DNA from: Acanthaster planci
Taxonomy: Eukaryota > Echinodermata > Asteroidea > Valvatida > Acanthasteridae
Reading direction: 5' to 3'
Length of the DNA: 64,000 nt
Assembly: GCF_001949145.1 (NCBI RefSeq)
Contig: NW_019091359.1
Coordinates: forward strand, 3,210,736-3,274,735
Made by a program: the position numbers and the translations under genes
The notes under the pieces: model-generated
Told to the model about the DNA's origin: nothing
Databases searched by the model: none
Seen by the model: the letters and a program-made list of their open reading frames with translations, nothing else
Part shown: positions 44,901 through 56,100 of the stretch, piece by piece
Position numbering within the stretch: the first letter of the stretch is position 1
Layout: each line of letters begins with the position of its first letter

Positions 44901-46893
44901 AGATTTGGCATCGTTATCGAACACTTTCAATCGAACTTCTCTAATTGATACTAAGTATTGAATAGGGTGCCACGGAATCAGATGTGGTCTACGGGTTAAC
45001 ATTTCAATTTCTGTTTTCTGAAAATTTACCACATTTGAGGCAATACTATCACAGCAGGATACAAACGTCCAAGATTTTCTCACCACATATGAAAAGATCA
45101 ACGCTGACCCTAATCACAACCGAAAGGAAAATATTCCGACACTCCTATCACATCGACGTTTCGAGGGGTCAAAATATCAATTTGGCAAATTCTACAAACA
45201 TACTTCTATGCAAGCTGTTTAACTAGCATAAGGGTGACACTAAATGCGATCATTTTTTTCTCAGAGGCAGGGATGATACTTTAAAGTGATACATGTATAA
45301 GTGGCTTTGCGAAATATGTTTGCGCTTTGGTCAGGTGGACCTTGAAGTACAAGCTAAAAACCAGCAGAGCACTGAGTCGGCCTAAAATGCCCAAAACACA
45401 AACTGAACTGTTTCCATGGCAACGGGCTACGCATGGATTTAAAAAGGTCTATTTTGTTTACCTGCACCTCCCGTCCTTTCATCTTACAAAGAATTTTTTT
45501 TAAATATGATTTTCTTTTACCGTGGACTTGTATGTCAAGTGTTTACGTGAAATGACCCGTAAAGATCAACTATCTAGAAACCTCACGTTTCCATAAATGA
45601 CTTAGCAATAGGTTTTTCTGCTCAAATTTCCTGTCGTTGTGTGTGACAAAAGACCAAGCCACTCCAGAAGCTCCCCGGTAACTATTGTCATGGTGATTTA
45701 TCTCGAATAGCGAGCCACGTAGTTTATCACTATCCAAACCGTGCCATTGTTCGAAAATGCTTGCAATATGACTACTGTGATGGTGTCTGTATTTACAGTT
45801 CATGAAAGGATTTCTTGTGCTTGAAACATGTTGCATTATTAGTTGTGGGTTGCAATGCCAGAAAGAGCATGTCAGGGCATGCATGAATTTCTCATCGGTT
45901 TGACGACTTACATAGAATAATTGCTACAAATCCGCGGTGTAATGGGGAGCTAGGGAAATTTAGATAGGCACGTGTTCAACCCGATTCAACTTAATACCGG
46001 TAGGACGTCCTCTTTAAATACTGTGAGAAACATTATACAACGCAGAGTCCGGTAGAACTGTGATGTATTATACAACATAGAGCGATCGACATGGTCTCGA
46101 GGAACTCAGAAAATTACAACATCTTTCAAAGAGCTTGTATCTTAATTTATTATTGTTTTAGAGTTCGTAGTAAAACCGTCAGTTCTCACTACCATATGAA
46201 AAAGTTTTAAATTTACGACAGTGCTGTATTTTATTTTATAAGTTAGGCCTATAACACTGCATCTATTTACCTCGGCATCGAATCGACCGTTTCACCCGAG
46301 GCCAAAATAAAGTACAACAAAAATATAAAAGTATCAACACTGTTCTTTCATTCTTTCGCCTTTCTTTTCATCTAAATCAATATAAAAAACTGTCAAGCCC
46401 ATGTCAATCTGCACTCTTTCTTTTGATATTTTACCAGGCTTTTTAGCATATTCGCACAATCACAAGAAAGCTCAAAGTTTTCATACGATGTCTAAACTTT
46501 GTGCCTTATACATCACCATGTGCTTGATATCATTGCCTATTATACACCTGCCGTGTAATGCACAGAAAGTTCCTCTGCTGTTTCATAACTTAACACGTAC
46601 ATGTATCCGTTTATCTCATGCTCCCTCATAGTTATATTTCCCTTCCTCACCCACGGCCCAAGAAACTTGACAACATCACCTACCTCAGGGACGTCTCCCA
46701 ATAACCAACTGCCGTTGGGATGTCTTGGGAAGTCACGCAGGGCATAGCGGAACGCTTGCTTCCATCTCAACAGCTGGATGAACCTGACCAGAAGGTAGAG
46801 CAAAGATACCGAGAGGAGGGAGAAGAGAACCCCGCACCAGTTGGCAGGAAGAAAAGAGACGAGCTTGGTTAGCTGAGACACTTCGGTTGCCAT
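23902..46893 (-). CDS. Cytochrome P450 family 4 (CYP4F/4V-like), 8 visible coding exons
   Basis: Membrane-bound ER monooxygenase, typically a fatty-acid or eicosanoid omega-hydroxylase. Exons: 46651-46893, 32660-32807, 31947-32119, 29023-29260, 28420-28616, 27741-27874, 24685-24832, 23902-24088; all have GT..AG sites. Phases agree except at the expected exon 4 (phase 0 in, phase 2 out), which is not visible. With a family-typical 128-nt exon 4 the protein would be about 531 aa. Exon 1 gives an N-terminal membrane anchor; exon 3 helix C KWARNR; exon 6 I-helix [10 protein letters not shown]; exon 7 ExxR (ESQR); exon 8 PERF and PFSAGPR; the next exon completes the heme loop with NCLGQ. The I-helix residue that is Glu in heme-ester-linked CYP4s is Gly here, so covalent heme attachment is not expected. 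Intron 1 (32808-46650) contains nested lectin and tRNA genes. Confidence 0.92.
30276..30323 (-). pseudogene. Degenerate tRNA-Glu copy
   Basis: On the minus strand the anticodon arm (GCGCTCTCACCGC) and T-loop region (CCTGGGTTCGAT) match the intact tRNA-Glu next to it, but the D arm is shortened and the acceptor stem is lost. It is one unit of a tandem array with a period of about 162 bp. Confidence 0.65.
30421..30492 (-). tRNA. tRNA-Glu (anticodon CTC)
   Basis: The 72-nt sequence folds fully. The acceptor TCCCACA pairs with TGTGGGA, the discriminator is A, the D arm has the A box TGGTCTAGTGGTTAGGAT, the anticodon loop contains CTC, and the T arm has the B box GGTTCGATTCC. A TTTT Pol III terminator follows within about 15 nt. 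Anticodon CTC decodes GAG (Glu). No intron. It lies in a tandem array of related copies, inside a CYP4 intron and on the same strand as CYP4. Confidence 0.92.
30547..31126. other. Assembly gap (580 N)
   Basis: Run of N. Both flanks contain tRNA-Glu repeat sequence, so the gap probably reflects an unresolved tandem array. It lies in the interval expected to hold CYP4 exon 4. Long open frames of X across it are artefacts. Confidence 0.98.
31299..31333. repeat. Short tandem repeat, 13-bp unit
   Basis: Nearly three copies of GTGCAAAATCGAA, directly after the tRNA-Glu fragment. No function seen. Confidence 0.7.
35080..35200 (+). repeat. Repeat shared with 38697-38820
   Basis: Blocks of the form AGTGYTAACT, ATTGATC, TGGTCATTT, TTAATTAGACAAA/TTAATGAGACAAA, and TTTACCGAGAGCGG/TTTACTGAGAGCGG occur in the same order and orientation in both places. 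This is a diverged direct repeat about 3.6 kb apart, on either side of the foldback element and lectin gene 1. Confidence 0.55.
35904..35951. repeat. 20-bp-stem hairpin
   Basis: AACATCAGCCTTATCTGTCA, an eight-base loop, then TGACAGATTAGGCTGATGTT: a 20-bp stem with one mismatch. Followed by a run of A. The stem is too short for a typical animal miRNA precursor and no duplicate was found, so no function is assigned. Confidence 0.55.
36082..37363. mobile_element. Foldback transposon with long CGTCG-rich terminal inverted repeats
   Basis: The element body is 36088-37357 (1270 bp). The left end TATGGTGTTCTAGAACCGCC mirrors the right end, which read inversely is TATGGTGTTCTATAGCTGCC. Both arms then contain about 250-370 bp of irregular tandem repeats of CGTCG-type words (for example CCGTCGCGTCGTGCC) and a shared non-repeat island, CCTCCTTTCTCATTACTTTT on the left, nearly identical inverted on the right. 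A direct 6-bp CAAGCG flanks both ends (36082-36087, 37358-37363) as a candidate target duplication. The middle (about 36370-36955) has no recognisable transposase. The design, terminal repeats made of short tandem repeats, is that of foldback elements such as Drosophila FB and the sea urchin TU family. It sits in CYP4 intron 1. Confidence 0.8.
37673..38196 (+). pseudogene. C-type lectin gene 1, frameshifted
   Basis: A single-exon C-type lectin-domain gene, paralogue of the intact gene at 40252. The frame opens with a 16-residue signal peptide ([16 protein letters not shown]) and is almost identical to gene 2 through WIGCNDM. Near 38000 one base is missing after TGG: the first frame ends at 38110, while the family C-terminal half (WAPTEP, then SLWNDSNC, to a stop at 38196) continues in another frame. 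It has also lost cysteines present in gene 2: the first after the signal peptide (NTF versus NTC), one after the shared GTEGKE (EYH versus ECN), and the last CTLD cysteine (IYKQP versus ICEQP). Frameshift plus cysteine loss argues for a pseudogene, though a sequencing error at the G could explain the shift alone. An AATAAA lies at 38651-38656. Confidence 0.75.
38197..39214. other. Intergenic stretch between lectin gene 1 and MITE
   Basis: No exon seen. The first 100 bp resemble the 3' flank of lectin gene 2, consistent with tandem duplication. The stretch also holds the second copy of the repeat seen at 35080-35200 (38697-38820). Confidence 0.4.
38697..38820 (+). repeat. Repeat shared with 35080-35200
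   Basis: Second diverged copy; see the entry at 35080. It lies 0.5 kb past lectin gene 1. Confidence 0.55.
39215..39549. mobile_element. MITE-like element with ~28-bp terminal inverted repeats
   Basis: The left end CCGGTGTGACGGTCACAGCT continues GTCTCCC. Read inversely, the right end is CCGGTGTGGCGGTCTCAGCT continuing GTCTCCC, so the arms differ at only two positions over about 27 bp. The body is 335 bp with no coding potential recognised, and lies between the two lectin genes. No clear target duplication was found. Confidence 0.65.
40252..40767 (+). CDS. Secreted C-type lectin-like protein, gene 2 (intact)
   Basis: Single exon, 171 aa from the ATG at 40252; an in-frame ATG at 40243 would add three residues, but the inner start gives a clean signal peptide ([16 protein letters not shown]) aligned with gene 1. 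The rest is one C-type lectin domain: GSCYQL, a W..A...C...GA.LV.P motif, VWIGCND, ENC, LWND and the closing NANYVIC. The Ca/sugar-site motif reads ESN where mannose-type lectins have EPN, with WND kept, so sugar binding is possible but not assured. Extra cysteines follow the signal peptide and near the C-terminus. Likely a secreted recognition or humoral lectin. It is nested on the opposite strand in CYP4 intron 1, 2.1 kb past gene 1. An AATAAA lies at 40825. Confidence 0.88.
   Translation: MKIVLLTVIFVVYVQANTCQPDQEMFAGSCYQLLADTKTWQAASEACYEMGAQLVVPKSLEEHEFIWNMFTQKIHDTGDVWIGCNDMVEEGRYVQTGTEGKECNYFNWAVGESNLNLRENCIEMKRREGGLWNDNECYNANYVICEQPAHPSPTLEMTCLQADEIGHFGRD
40825..40830 (+). promoter_or_regulatory. 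Polyadenylation signal of lectin gene 2
   Basis: AATAAA 57 nt after the lectin stop codon. Confidence 0.6.
40831..42765. other. AT-rich non-coding sequence in CYP4 intron 1
   Basis: No exon or recognised repeat; strongly AT-rich around 41.2-41.6 kb. Confidence 0.4.
42766..42837 (+). tRNA. tRNA-Glu (anticodon CTC)
   Basis: 72 nt. Acceptor TCTCATA pairs with TGTGGGA through two G-U pairs. The body is otherwise identical to the tRNA at 30421-30492, with intact A and B boxes and anticodon CTC. A TTTT run follows within 10 nt. The two wobble pairs in the acceptor stem make it slightly weaker than the other copy. It starts the second tRNA-Glu array. Confidence 0.88.
42955..43535. other. Assembly gap (581 N)
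   Basis: Run of N inside the second tRNA-Glu array. Translated frames across it are artefacts. Confidence 0.98.
43672..43739 (-). pseudogene. Degenerate tRNA-Ile(GAT)-like copy
   Basis: Shares with the intact tRNA at 44534-44606 the anticodon arm (ATCGTGCTGAT on the minus strand) and parts of the D and T arms, but stems are broken. The flank on its right also matches the flank of the intact copy, so a unit of about 0.86 kb seems to have duplicated. Confidence 0.6.
43740..43990. repeat. Diverged duplicate of 44607-44860
   Basis: Blocks such as GTTGTTGGGCACTGAAAACC and TTGAAATCCGTCAATTA recur at 44729 and 44811 in the same order and spacing (GTTGTTGGACGCTGGAAACC, TTGAAATCCGGCAGTTA). Together with the tRNA-Ile-like sequence this marks a tandem duplication. 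Confidence 0.5.
44137..44160 (+). pseudogene. tRNA-Glu 3'-half fragment
   Basis: GGTTTGATTCCCAGTATGGGAA matches the T arm and 3' acceptor of tRNA-Glu with substitutions; the 5' half is absent. Confidence 0.55.
44253..44297 (+). pseudogene. tRNA-Glu 5'-half fragment
   Basis: GATCTAGTGGTTAGGATCCG is the D-arm side of tRNA-Glu; the anticodon loop and T arm are collapsed or deleted. Confidence 0.6.
44534..44606 (-). tRNA. tRNA-Ile (anticodon GAT)
   Basis: 73 nt with a perfect seven-pair acceptor stem (GGTCGAT with ATCGACC), discriminator A, D arm GCTC/GAGC with A box TAGCTCAGTCGGTAGAG, anticodon stem TCGTG/CGCGA with one G-U pair, loop CTGATAA (anticodon GAT), and T arm GTGGG/CCCAT with GGTTCGAAC. 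Structurally intact. Metazoan cytosolic tRNA-Ile normally carries AAT (inosine) or TAT; GAT is unusual, so this may be a low-use gene or a tRNA-derived repeat. A degenerate relative lies 0.86 kb away. Confidence 0.8.
44861..46650. other. CYP4 intron 1, part next to exon 1
   Basis: No exon or strong repeat recognised; open frames here are short and unsupported. Confidence 0.4.
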
Positions 46894-49800
46894 GGTGTGG
46901 AAAGAAAGTTGTAACGATCAAGCAGTTGAATCCGGAGAGTCCTCGTAGAGAGGGGGATCAGCGCGTATAGGAGCTCTTCTACGCCGAGCAAACTCTTTAG
47001 TTCACGGTATCGTCTGGTCTGACAGCCTTTTATGTGTAGCGTTGATACTTATTCAAACGAAGTTAATGAATCATAAGTCTATGCTTTGTTGAATTATGAA
47101 CATGAACTGGTGGTAACGAGACTTGTATCAACATTGATGTAGCGTAAAAACCGTCGTATCTTCCACTTCCGGCGACTCTGTTCACATTGACGAAAGCTTG
47201 GGAAAACTGTCGTACAATTCCGACAGTTGGATTTGACGGATGGCATGAGGTGTAGATGATACAATTAATAACTGTCAGGTCGTAAAACAGTCACAACAAA
47301 ACCTCAAAAAGTAAAAAGTGTCTTGAACAAGTAGCTTTCCCTTGTGTTCCTAGTTTCAGCTTGAAGGCTGACGGACCATATGGCTGCAAGAATGATCTAG
47401 GCTGATCAAAGACCCGACAAAGCCGACATATTCCGAAATCAATTTGTTTCGATGAACGCGACAGGATCAGAATGGCACAGCGACCAACAAACACCAGACA
47501 AAGGTTGGTTTGATAAATAGCTTCACATCGCCGAAGAGTGGAAGAAAAATGACAGGCACAACTTTTCCAAATCGATAAGGCACCGTCGACGGCGTAGGGC
47601 ACCTGTCGCTTTATTATCTCGCGGGTCAGTAGCGCAGAGGATCGAGTGACTTGTCAAGAGATCAAGTAGTGACGTAAGAGGTGTTACATCATTTGAAATC
47701 TGCATCAAAAACTCTTGATGTATCGACCGACCCTGGATCAGCAGCAACCGACCGACGTGGCCTCAGGGTAACTGTTCTATAATGGTGAACCACCTTTCTA
47801 AAACTTTCCAAGACACAGCCCCCAGGATCACTGACTAAATCCCCCAGCTATAAAGCCTCTCATCAGCGAACCCACAATTTTCTGCCTGACTGCCCAGGGC
47901 TTTTCACACGGCGGGACTGTCCACCACGACTACGTGCAGAAGGTTTGAAGCTTTTGCGTCCTTTTTTAAGTTCTCCAAATTTGGTTGGCTCAGGAGGGAA
48001 AAAATGTATGGCACTGAAAAAGTCAAACAAAAGTTTCCCAGCTTAGAATAAATATCAATGCAGTATTTTTTCCGGTCTGGTGGCTGGGAAGGGTCGAAAA
48101 TCAGAGAAAGGTATGCTAAACAATCTTGGAAGGAGACAGACAAAATATCAAAATGTGTAGTTAACGGCGGTCTAGGCTTTACACGGTTTCTGATGACCCC
48201 TGACCTCTCCTTAACTCCAAGACTGTTCTTCCTCTATCTCTGATTTACTACCTCTTTTATTTGGCATATCTTCAATATTCAAAGCAAATGGCAAGATTCA
48301 AATCTCTGGTTTCGTCTGATGGACCTTGGTGGTCCTCTGCTTAAAATAGACACGCAAAAAGCAAGAATCTTCAACGTCTGAATCATAAATAGTGAAGTTG
48401 GAGCCCCTCGATAAATTTTACCCATTCTGGTTTCAACAAATCCATAGAAAATCAAAAGAAATTACATGACACACAGTGGGAATTTACAGTTCCGTAGTTC
48501 ATAAAGACATTTCTTTAGAATTTGGGTATTTCAGTCAAATCTCAGAAGAAAGAAGTTGTTTACCCGGTAGGCTTTCATCTGTGACCGACCTTACTCTTAC
48601 AGCTTACCGACCATGACGACGGGAAATCGCTTTTAAAAACGAACCGGAAACGTACGGGATTTTAGAGCACTTTTTCCTCTACACAATAACAACTCCATCG
48701 TGTAATCTTGTGTTAAATCGCCTTTTGGAAAAGAGAAGGTTTTCATGCACGAAACCCACAAGGTATACCTGACCTTCAGACAAATTTATGCATTCTTGAG
48801 GGTTTTCCATTGTCCCAAATCTAAAAACAGAATTCTTATCATCTTACAATTTTGTCAGTTAGTAAAGTGCTCAATTCAATTTAGAATATAGGCATACGTG
48901 TAGATACGAGTAACCGCATGTCACAGGGAGACAAACATGCCTCTGTTCTTTCGGCTCACTGATACAGACGACTGTTATGTTTATCAAATTATAAAGGCGG
49001 AGGATGTCACAGAATAGGTAAACAGCAGCAGGGCTTCGTAATGACCTACGATACCCATTTGGACGCTGCAAAATATAAAAGCTGATTTCCTTTATCACTA
49101 TGTACTAGCAGTGGGTAAACCGTGAACAGCAATGTGACATAAGTTGACTCACCCAGGAGTTTATTTCATAGCTACAAACTTTACAATAACAGCACAGAGC
49201 AGTACTTAACATACTTTAAATTTCCCATTCGTACCAAAGGTGATTCTTTCACAGCAGAGATAGGAACGTAGCAGGGTGATTCACTATAGACACTGTTAGA
49301 TTCTTTAGAAAACGTAATGTTCCAATATATCCAGCTCTCCTTTTGCAAAAACACCTCTCAGCTTTCAACTTCAAGCTCCAGCACTTTACTTTAATGTCTC
49401 ATATCATACAATTTTGGCCAAAAAGCGAAAACGATTCAGAAATACACTTGTCAGGAGGTTAAATTAATAGATATCTCTGGAGGGCATGAGTCAGTTACAT
49501 ACTTGATGGAATTTCACATCGGTATCAATACATCATGGACTTACTGTAAATAACAGCAATGCCAACTATACTCTGCTTTCACTTCAACATTCAAAACCCG
49601 CATATAATATCTCTACTTTTAGGAGACAGGTATACGATAGTTCCTAGGCACATTTCAACTCCACTAACTGAGCTCTCCCTGACCACTGTAGGATTAATTT
49701 TGAAGGGTTCTAATAAAATAATGCAAGAGATGGCACTGTATAAAATTCCTGTATCCTGAAAAGATCACTGGATTGCTGAAGATAATGTAATCAGCCTTCA

Positions 49801-50177
49801 GTACGTCTTTCCCATGATCAAATGACACTAATTTAACTGGGTATAAACCAATTGATGCATTCCAAGAGGGCCGATCAAGAGATAATTTGTTAACAGCGAA
49901 CAGGACTGCAACTTTCAATCGGCATCAAGACAGGTACTTGTACCCACTTTAATATGAACCATAAGAAAAGAAAACAGGTAACCAATTAACAGACAAAGGC
50001 TGTCAAAGAATAGGACAATTGTTTTCTGACATCTGTTGTAGCTGTACGATGTGAGAAAAGTATTGATTCATGATACAGAATATAAAAGGATCCATGTGTT
50101 TACTTTCTTCAATATTTACAGACTAATACTTAACAGTTTGCTAAAGCACCCAGTATCAGAGGAGTAATGTGATTGGT
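46894..50177. other. Intergenic region between CYP4 promoter and HSPA14 3' end
   Basis: On the left it holds the CYP4 5' UTR and promoter; an ATAAAAGG TATA-like box (minus strand) lies at 47026-47033, about 135 nt before the ATG. On the right is the HSPA14 3' UTR, with candidate AATAAA at 49160-49165 and ATTAAA at 49948-49953 on the minus strand. Between them I see nothing coding. Confidence 0.45.
47026..47033 (-). promoter_or_regulatory. TATA-like box of the CYP4 gene
   Basis: ATAAAAGG on the minus strand, about 135 nt upstream of the CYP4 ATG. Position fits a promoter with a roughly 100-nt leader; no other core element was checked. Confidence 0.35.
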
Positions 50178-53100
50178 TTATGCATCTCTTTGCTCATTTA
50201 AGATGGTGTCTGATTGGCTACTTCCATGTCCCACTGGACCAATCAAGATCTCTTCTGTCTTTCCTGTTATGTCTTCACAGCAGATTATATGTAATGAGCC
50301 ATCCCTGTCAAAATATAAAGCAAAGATACCAACTAAAAGATGCGAATGCAGTTTGTTCTGCCGATGCTGTAATTACTACCTAAAAGGATTGAGGGTAATC
50401 ACCTTACAAGATTAAGGATTAATTCTGCATGAGATTAATGGCCACAGAAAAAGTTGTTTGGTGAGTAGAATCAATCTACAAAAGATCCACAAACATTTTC
50501 AAAAGAGTTTCTACTTAATCTGTGCAAAATGTAATTTGTAAAGACCACACTCTTAATATAAATAGAAAACTTGTCTCCTCCTTGTTTGAGAGCTTACCTT
50601 CTGTAATGGAAGACTGATGTCACATGAAAGTCCTCATCTGAATCTGTCTCCAAACCATCAATTACAATCTGGAAGAGGAACGTCATTATTCATAGAACAA
50701 TTGTCAAATCTTCATCCTTACTATCCTATCGCTCATCCCTGAACAAAAATCTCCCAGAGGTTTATATTATATTAAAATAATCAGACATAATGACTCCATA
50801 TTCCTAAAAACTTAAAAAAATTGTACTAAATTTAAGAGATCTGGAAAGATTAGGATTATCAGATTTGCACCAGCCATTTTGTTTGGAATATCCAATGCCA
50901 AAGAAATTTTCTACACAAAAGGTTGAAACGTGATATTCAATACAACCTGAACAATACACAAAATGACTCATATTTTATATTGGGTAGGGTTTAGCTCATA
51001 GCGGCATTAGATCTACCATACCTGTGCCAGTAAAGAAGATTCTTCTATTGAAGCGCCCTCTTGTGTCTCATAGATTTGAACACAAACTGACGTCTGCTCT
51101 TTGCCAATGTTGAAGTCATACTGCCGACGTATTGGCAGGTATGAATACTGCGGAATGACAATTTCTAAGTTCGCATCTTCAGTGGGGTCAATGACCTGTT
51201 GAAAAAGGAGTGGGTTATGTGATGAGATCAGCATCTTACACCTGCTCATTGCTTTTATCCTTTTACCTTTGAGAAAGATTATGCCAAGATCAAAACATCT
51301 GGCTCTCAAAATTTTCTGATTCAGTGATTAAGATTTGTAAAGACGGCACAATTTTAGAATAAACTTTGTTTTTCAAGAATGTTCGAAAAACACTATTTCC
51401 CAAATCTCAGCCTCTCATCTAGTCTTGGAGACGAATCACTTAGATGCTTGCCCTCTGAAGTTTAGAAGTAAACACGTAAAGAACGGTTCCAATAGAAGTA
51501 GTCTCTACCTTGAGTGCGACAGCTTTAGTACAACAGCTGGCCATAATGTCTGCTTCTTTAAGTTGTATGCTGTCATCTCGAGTACTTAAAAGAGCAGCCT
51601 GTAAAAGATGAAGCCAATAACACACATCTTGACGTCCATCCATTCATTCATGTTTTATTTTTAACAACTGAAAATCTACACCAACAATCCCAAAAACCTA
51701 CATTGAGCAATTCACCAAAGTGATGCTCTCTTTGGAAAAAATGAGGATGAACCGTAAGTTTGAAAAAAGGAATTTAGCATTTCAAATATGAAATGTAATT
51801 AGCATACCTCCTTGGCAGCCCCTAGAGCAATGACTTCATCTGGACTGATGGTGTCTAGCATCTCAGCTTTAGGAAGGACATCTCTGATCATCTGCTGTAG
51901 CTTGGGTATACGTGTTGATCCACCAACTAACAACACCTAAAGAAGCACCAATCATTGGAAATTCAAAGCTCAGCAATTGATGAACACGGAGCATGACCTT
52001 GATGTGAACAGATTCCATTATAATATGCTACCAGTCTACCATGCACATGGATCTACTAGAGATAGATCATGAAGCAAGACCATAAGTTTGTTGAAGAATT
52101 CTCCTTTTTTCATCCACAAAATGTGAAACCTGTGGCGCATTTTTAATATATACCAAAAGAATGCAAGTTGTTCAACAACTCATGACAGAAATCTAGTAAA
52201 GATCCACTTTTACAGCCTCATAATTGGTGTCTAATAAACCATTCCTTTGCTGTAACAGTCACAGACAGTCAAAATTTCCTTCCACTTCTCCCTCTGCAGT
52301 ACACAGACATATCGTACGCCACTTGTCTGATTTTGACTGATAGGGCAACTGTGTCAAAAATGCATCTTTGCATAGGAGGGTTAATCAAACCCAAAAAACT
52401 CTAATCTCAGTGTCACATGATCCACCATTACCAATGTATAACATTCTTAACACAAGTTTATCTACCAAGCATAACTCCCCTCATTATTTAAGGCCCGATA
52501 AATTCTACTCTTTCCCATTTAGGATTGTCTTCTGATTTACAGTTTCCAAGTCACATTCACAGGTTGTGGCTGAAATGTCTGTGAGCGTTTTCAAAACGAG
52601 TGGATTTGGCTTAGACTTAGGTTTTGCTGGTTCTAGTCATTTTGAAGCAGCGTTTGAAACCACATGTTCAAGCTCTGACTGGAACCAGTGAAACTGAAGT
52701 CTAAGCCACATCCACTTGTTTTGAAAATGCTCTATCAATGTAAATACGCAATTTTCCCGAAACTGACTCTCACAAAAAGGATAAAAAGCATTCTTTATTG
52801 TTTATTCGAGAAGACAAAATCACCATGATCAAAATTTGACATTTTCCCTCTGCACATGGATGGATCACCTCGGGCAAGTAAGCAGGAAATCTGATCACAT
52901 GTAAACATAAATGTAGACCGCTCAATCAATATTAAGCTTACACAAGTACTGAAACTGCTTCACTGCCAGAAGAATTGTTCCCTGTGCATGATTCTAAAAG
53001 TCTCTAGCTCAGAGGAAATATCCTAAAGCATGTCCAAGTGTCTGAGTACCTTGTGTATATGATCTGGCTTGAGATCCGCTTCTGTGATAAGTTTCTTGAG

Positions 53101-56100
53101 AAGCTCAATACTCTGCTGAGCATGGCTGTTAATGAGAGCCTCAAACTTGACTCTGTCAAGAGAATAACGGACAGGTAGTATGAGTTTTTTAAACCTGAAA
53201 CAATTATTACACATTCATGTGGTGTAACAATACCCAACACCTCCAGACCCTACATCTATGACATCCTGGGCTATGTGGATCATTAGCCGACCCAATTTTT
53301 TTTGGGGGGGGGTCAAAATGGGCTTTGCCCCTCCTCCCCAACAAAGCCAAAAAGTTTTGTTTTGGTTTTGTAACAATAAAGAGAGAAGGAAGATTCTTAG
53401 GATTATTTTATCTCCTTTCAACCTCAAAATAAGCAAAAGTCCCTCCACATTTAGCTGGGAGGCATACAGGAGAAAATATTGCCCCCCCTTCAAATAAGGC
53501 CCCTCCCCCAACTTTGGTTTGGAATCTGCCCAAGGTGGACATGTACACCAAGTATGTAAGGGGAGCTGAAGAAGTATAACAGTGTCTAACCTACCATGTC
53601 TACCTGGAGATCGTAGTTGGGTTGTTGAGTTAAATAAAAGAGCCAAATATATGAAGGTTAGGCAGAGCAACGGCGTCATTCTTTAGCATTAATGCTAAAG
53701 TTGGGGATTTTATTGCTACTTTAATTGGTGTCAATTTCAGCATTGTTCCTTTGCTTATCTATAAGACAAAGACTTATTGCTATCTTGCTTCTTCTCACGG
53801 AACTAAACAGTGTACACTCTTCTCAAATTCTGGACTTTGCATTTAATTCAAAGCATTGATATTCAAGTGCTTAATTTTTTTTTAAATGGATTGAATGGGT
53901 TTTTATCATTCACATGCCCAGCAAATAAACATGCCTAGCTCTGCCTCATTTTGAATGGAAATTGCCAGCCTGAATGAATCCCTCCTACCTTGAGATGTTG
54001 GTGTGGTAGTCAATGCCATCATACAGTGAATCAATGGAGCATTTGGCTGACGGTAACGTTGACAAAATGTGTTTGCTGATTTCACATGCACCATGCAGCT
54101 TGTTCATGGCTCTTTTATTGTCTGACATGTTACAATTCCGTGTCCTGCCACAGAAACCACAAGTTGTTGCTATGAAACCTACTCAAAAACATGAAGGAAA
54201 CTTTTACAGGGTACAAGATTGACTACTGACACAATCCAAAGAGTATTGTGATTGCTGGATAAAAATAAGACATTTCTACTAACATTCCGCGAGTTCACTT
54301 GAAAAAGCAATGCCTTTAATCTAAAGTCACCTCTGAAAATGTAAGCACCAGAAATTCGACAGATCTCCCTCAAATGACATCACTTCCTACAGATTGCCAG
54401 GCACACTGGCATTTGTCACGTCACATTTTCATGATGTGCATCAGCTGTACCGTATTTCAAAGATATATTGATGGACATGCACGCATGTACAGAAAATATG
54501 CACATTCTGTGCACGCTTACTTGATGGCGTATTACACATACTTGAATTTTCCAACAAAGACAGAGTCCTATGAGACAAATCTATAAAAGAAACGGCAGTC
54601 AAACCTATTGAAATCTGAAGCACAGCTCTTAGCTAGCAGCGACGTGAATGTGTCACCTCCACAGCAGAGATCTGTCTCCGATGCCAACACACGTAGCATG
54701 CCGTTGCTGACTTGTAGGATAGTGATGGTTAGGCTGGTACCACCCAACCGATAGACAAGGACGTTACTGCAAGAAGATCAAGAAGGAATATATACACAAC
54801 TGTAAGGATTCACCGTCAGTTCAAAGGACTTGGGATATAAGGTGATGCCAAATGGTCTAGAGAAAGACTGTGACAACTGCAAATAATTAAATCTTCTAGT
54901 TGGGTATGTGGGTCCATGTAGGTTTTTACTATTCCATTTGGAATGGTACACTACCAGCTTTGTCCACATTCAACAATGTACAGACAGACTCAAGCAGGTG
55001 ACTCAGAAATCAGAAAAAAAAATTTCCAAGTTGCAAAACGCAATTGTAATGGATCAAAAAAGAAAAGGAAGGAAAAACATCTGATTCTAGGAAAATCTGC
55101 AATCCCATAAATCAGCAAAATCCATACTCGAGGACCTAATTCGACTCCATACCTTTTATCTGCGGATTTTGTGTCACACACTCCATAGGCAAGGACTGCG
55201 GCGCTAGGCTCACTAATGATGCGTAGAATGTTGAACCCTGCATCAGTAGCCGCTTCACTGAATAGACAACATGAAACACATGAAATGGGAAATGGATTGT
55301 TGCTAATCTAACACCAATTACTCTGCAATCGCTTGCAGAAGCACCACAACACAATAATGGAGTACATACATCTGCGTCCGAGTAAATAACCTAACCCAAA
55401 AAACATTAAAAAATGCAATATGATCAGTTTACATCTTTACTCACTACATCCAAAGATTATGAGTTTGGCAGAGCTAACTCATAAATTCCTACCTCTGCGG
55501 ATGCAAACCTTGTATTTTAAGTTTTATTTGAAGAACACGATTCAAAGATGATGGAACTGAAACAAACTTCACAGGAAAGGGAGAGTGAGGGGCATGGAAG
55601 GGTGGAGAGGGGGAACCCAACATTGGACTACTACATGTACTTCTCAAGAACCATGTTATAACTGCAGAACCAAGTTCTCCTCAAGTTAGTCTCTGACAGA
55701 ATTCCTGCCATATCCTATTCTTTGTATCGCAGACTGACGATGTATCTGAGCTAAATCTAGCTTGTCCTTACCACAGTGAGCGGCGTTGTGTCTCAGAGAA
55801 ATCTAACGGTATTGTCAGTACAACATCTCTGTCATCTCCAATCCCTCCCTGATGTAATGCAATCTCTGAAATTAATATGAATCAGGTGAATTGGATGTAT
55901 CAGATCCACAGACTTGACAAGTATGAGAATGAAATTGGGCCAAAAACAATTATTCCACAAGATGTCACTTCATCAACATTTAACAACACATGCATCAGTG
56001 GCATTTCCAAATCAAATTTATACATTTTTACTTTGAATATTAACATCAGTGACAAATCTCATTGAAAAAACTTCCAGATGACTGCCAAATTCATCAAGCA

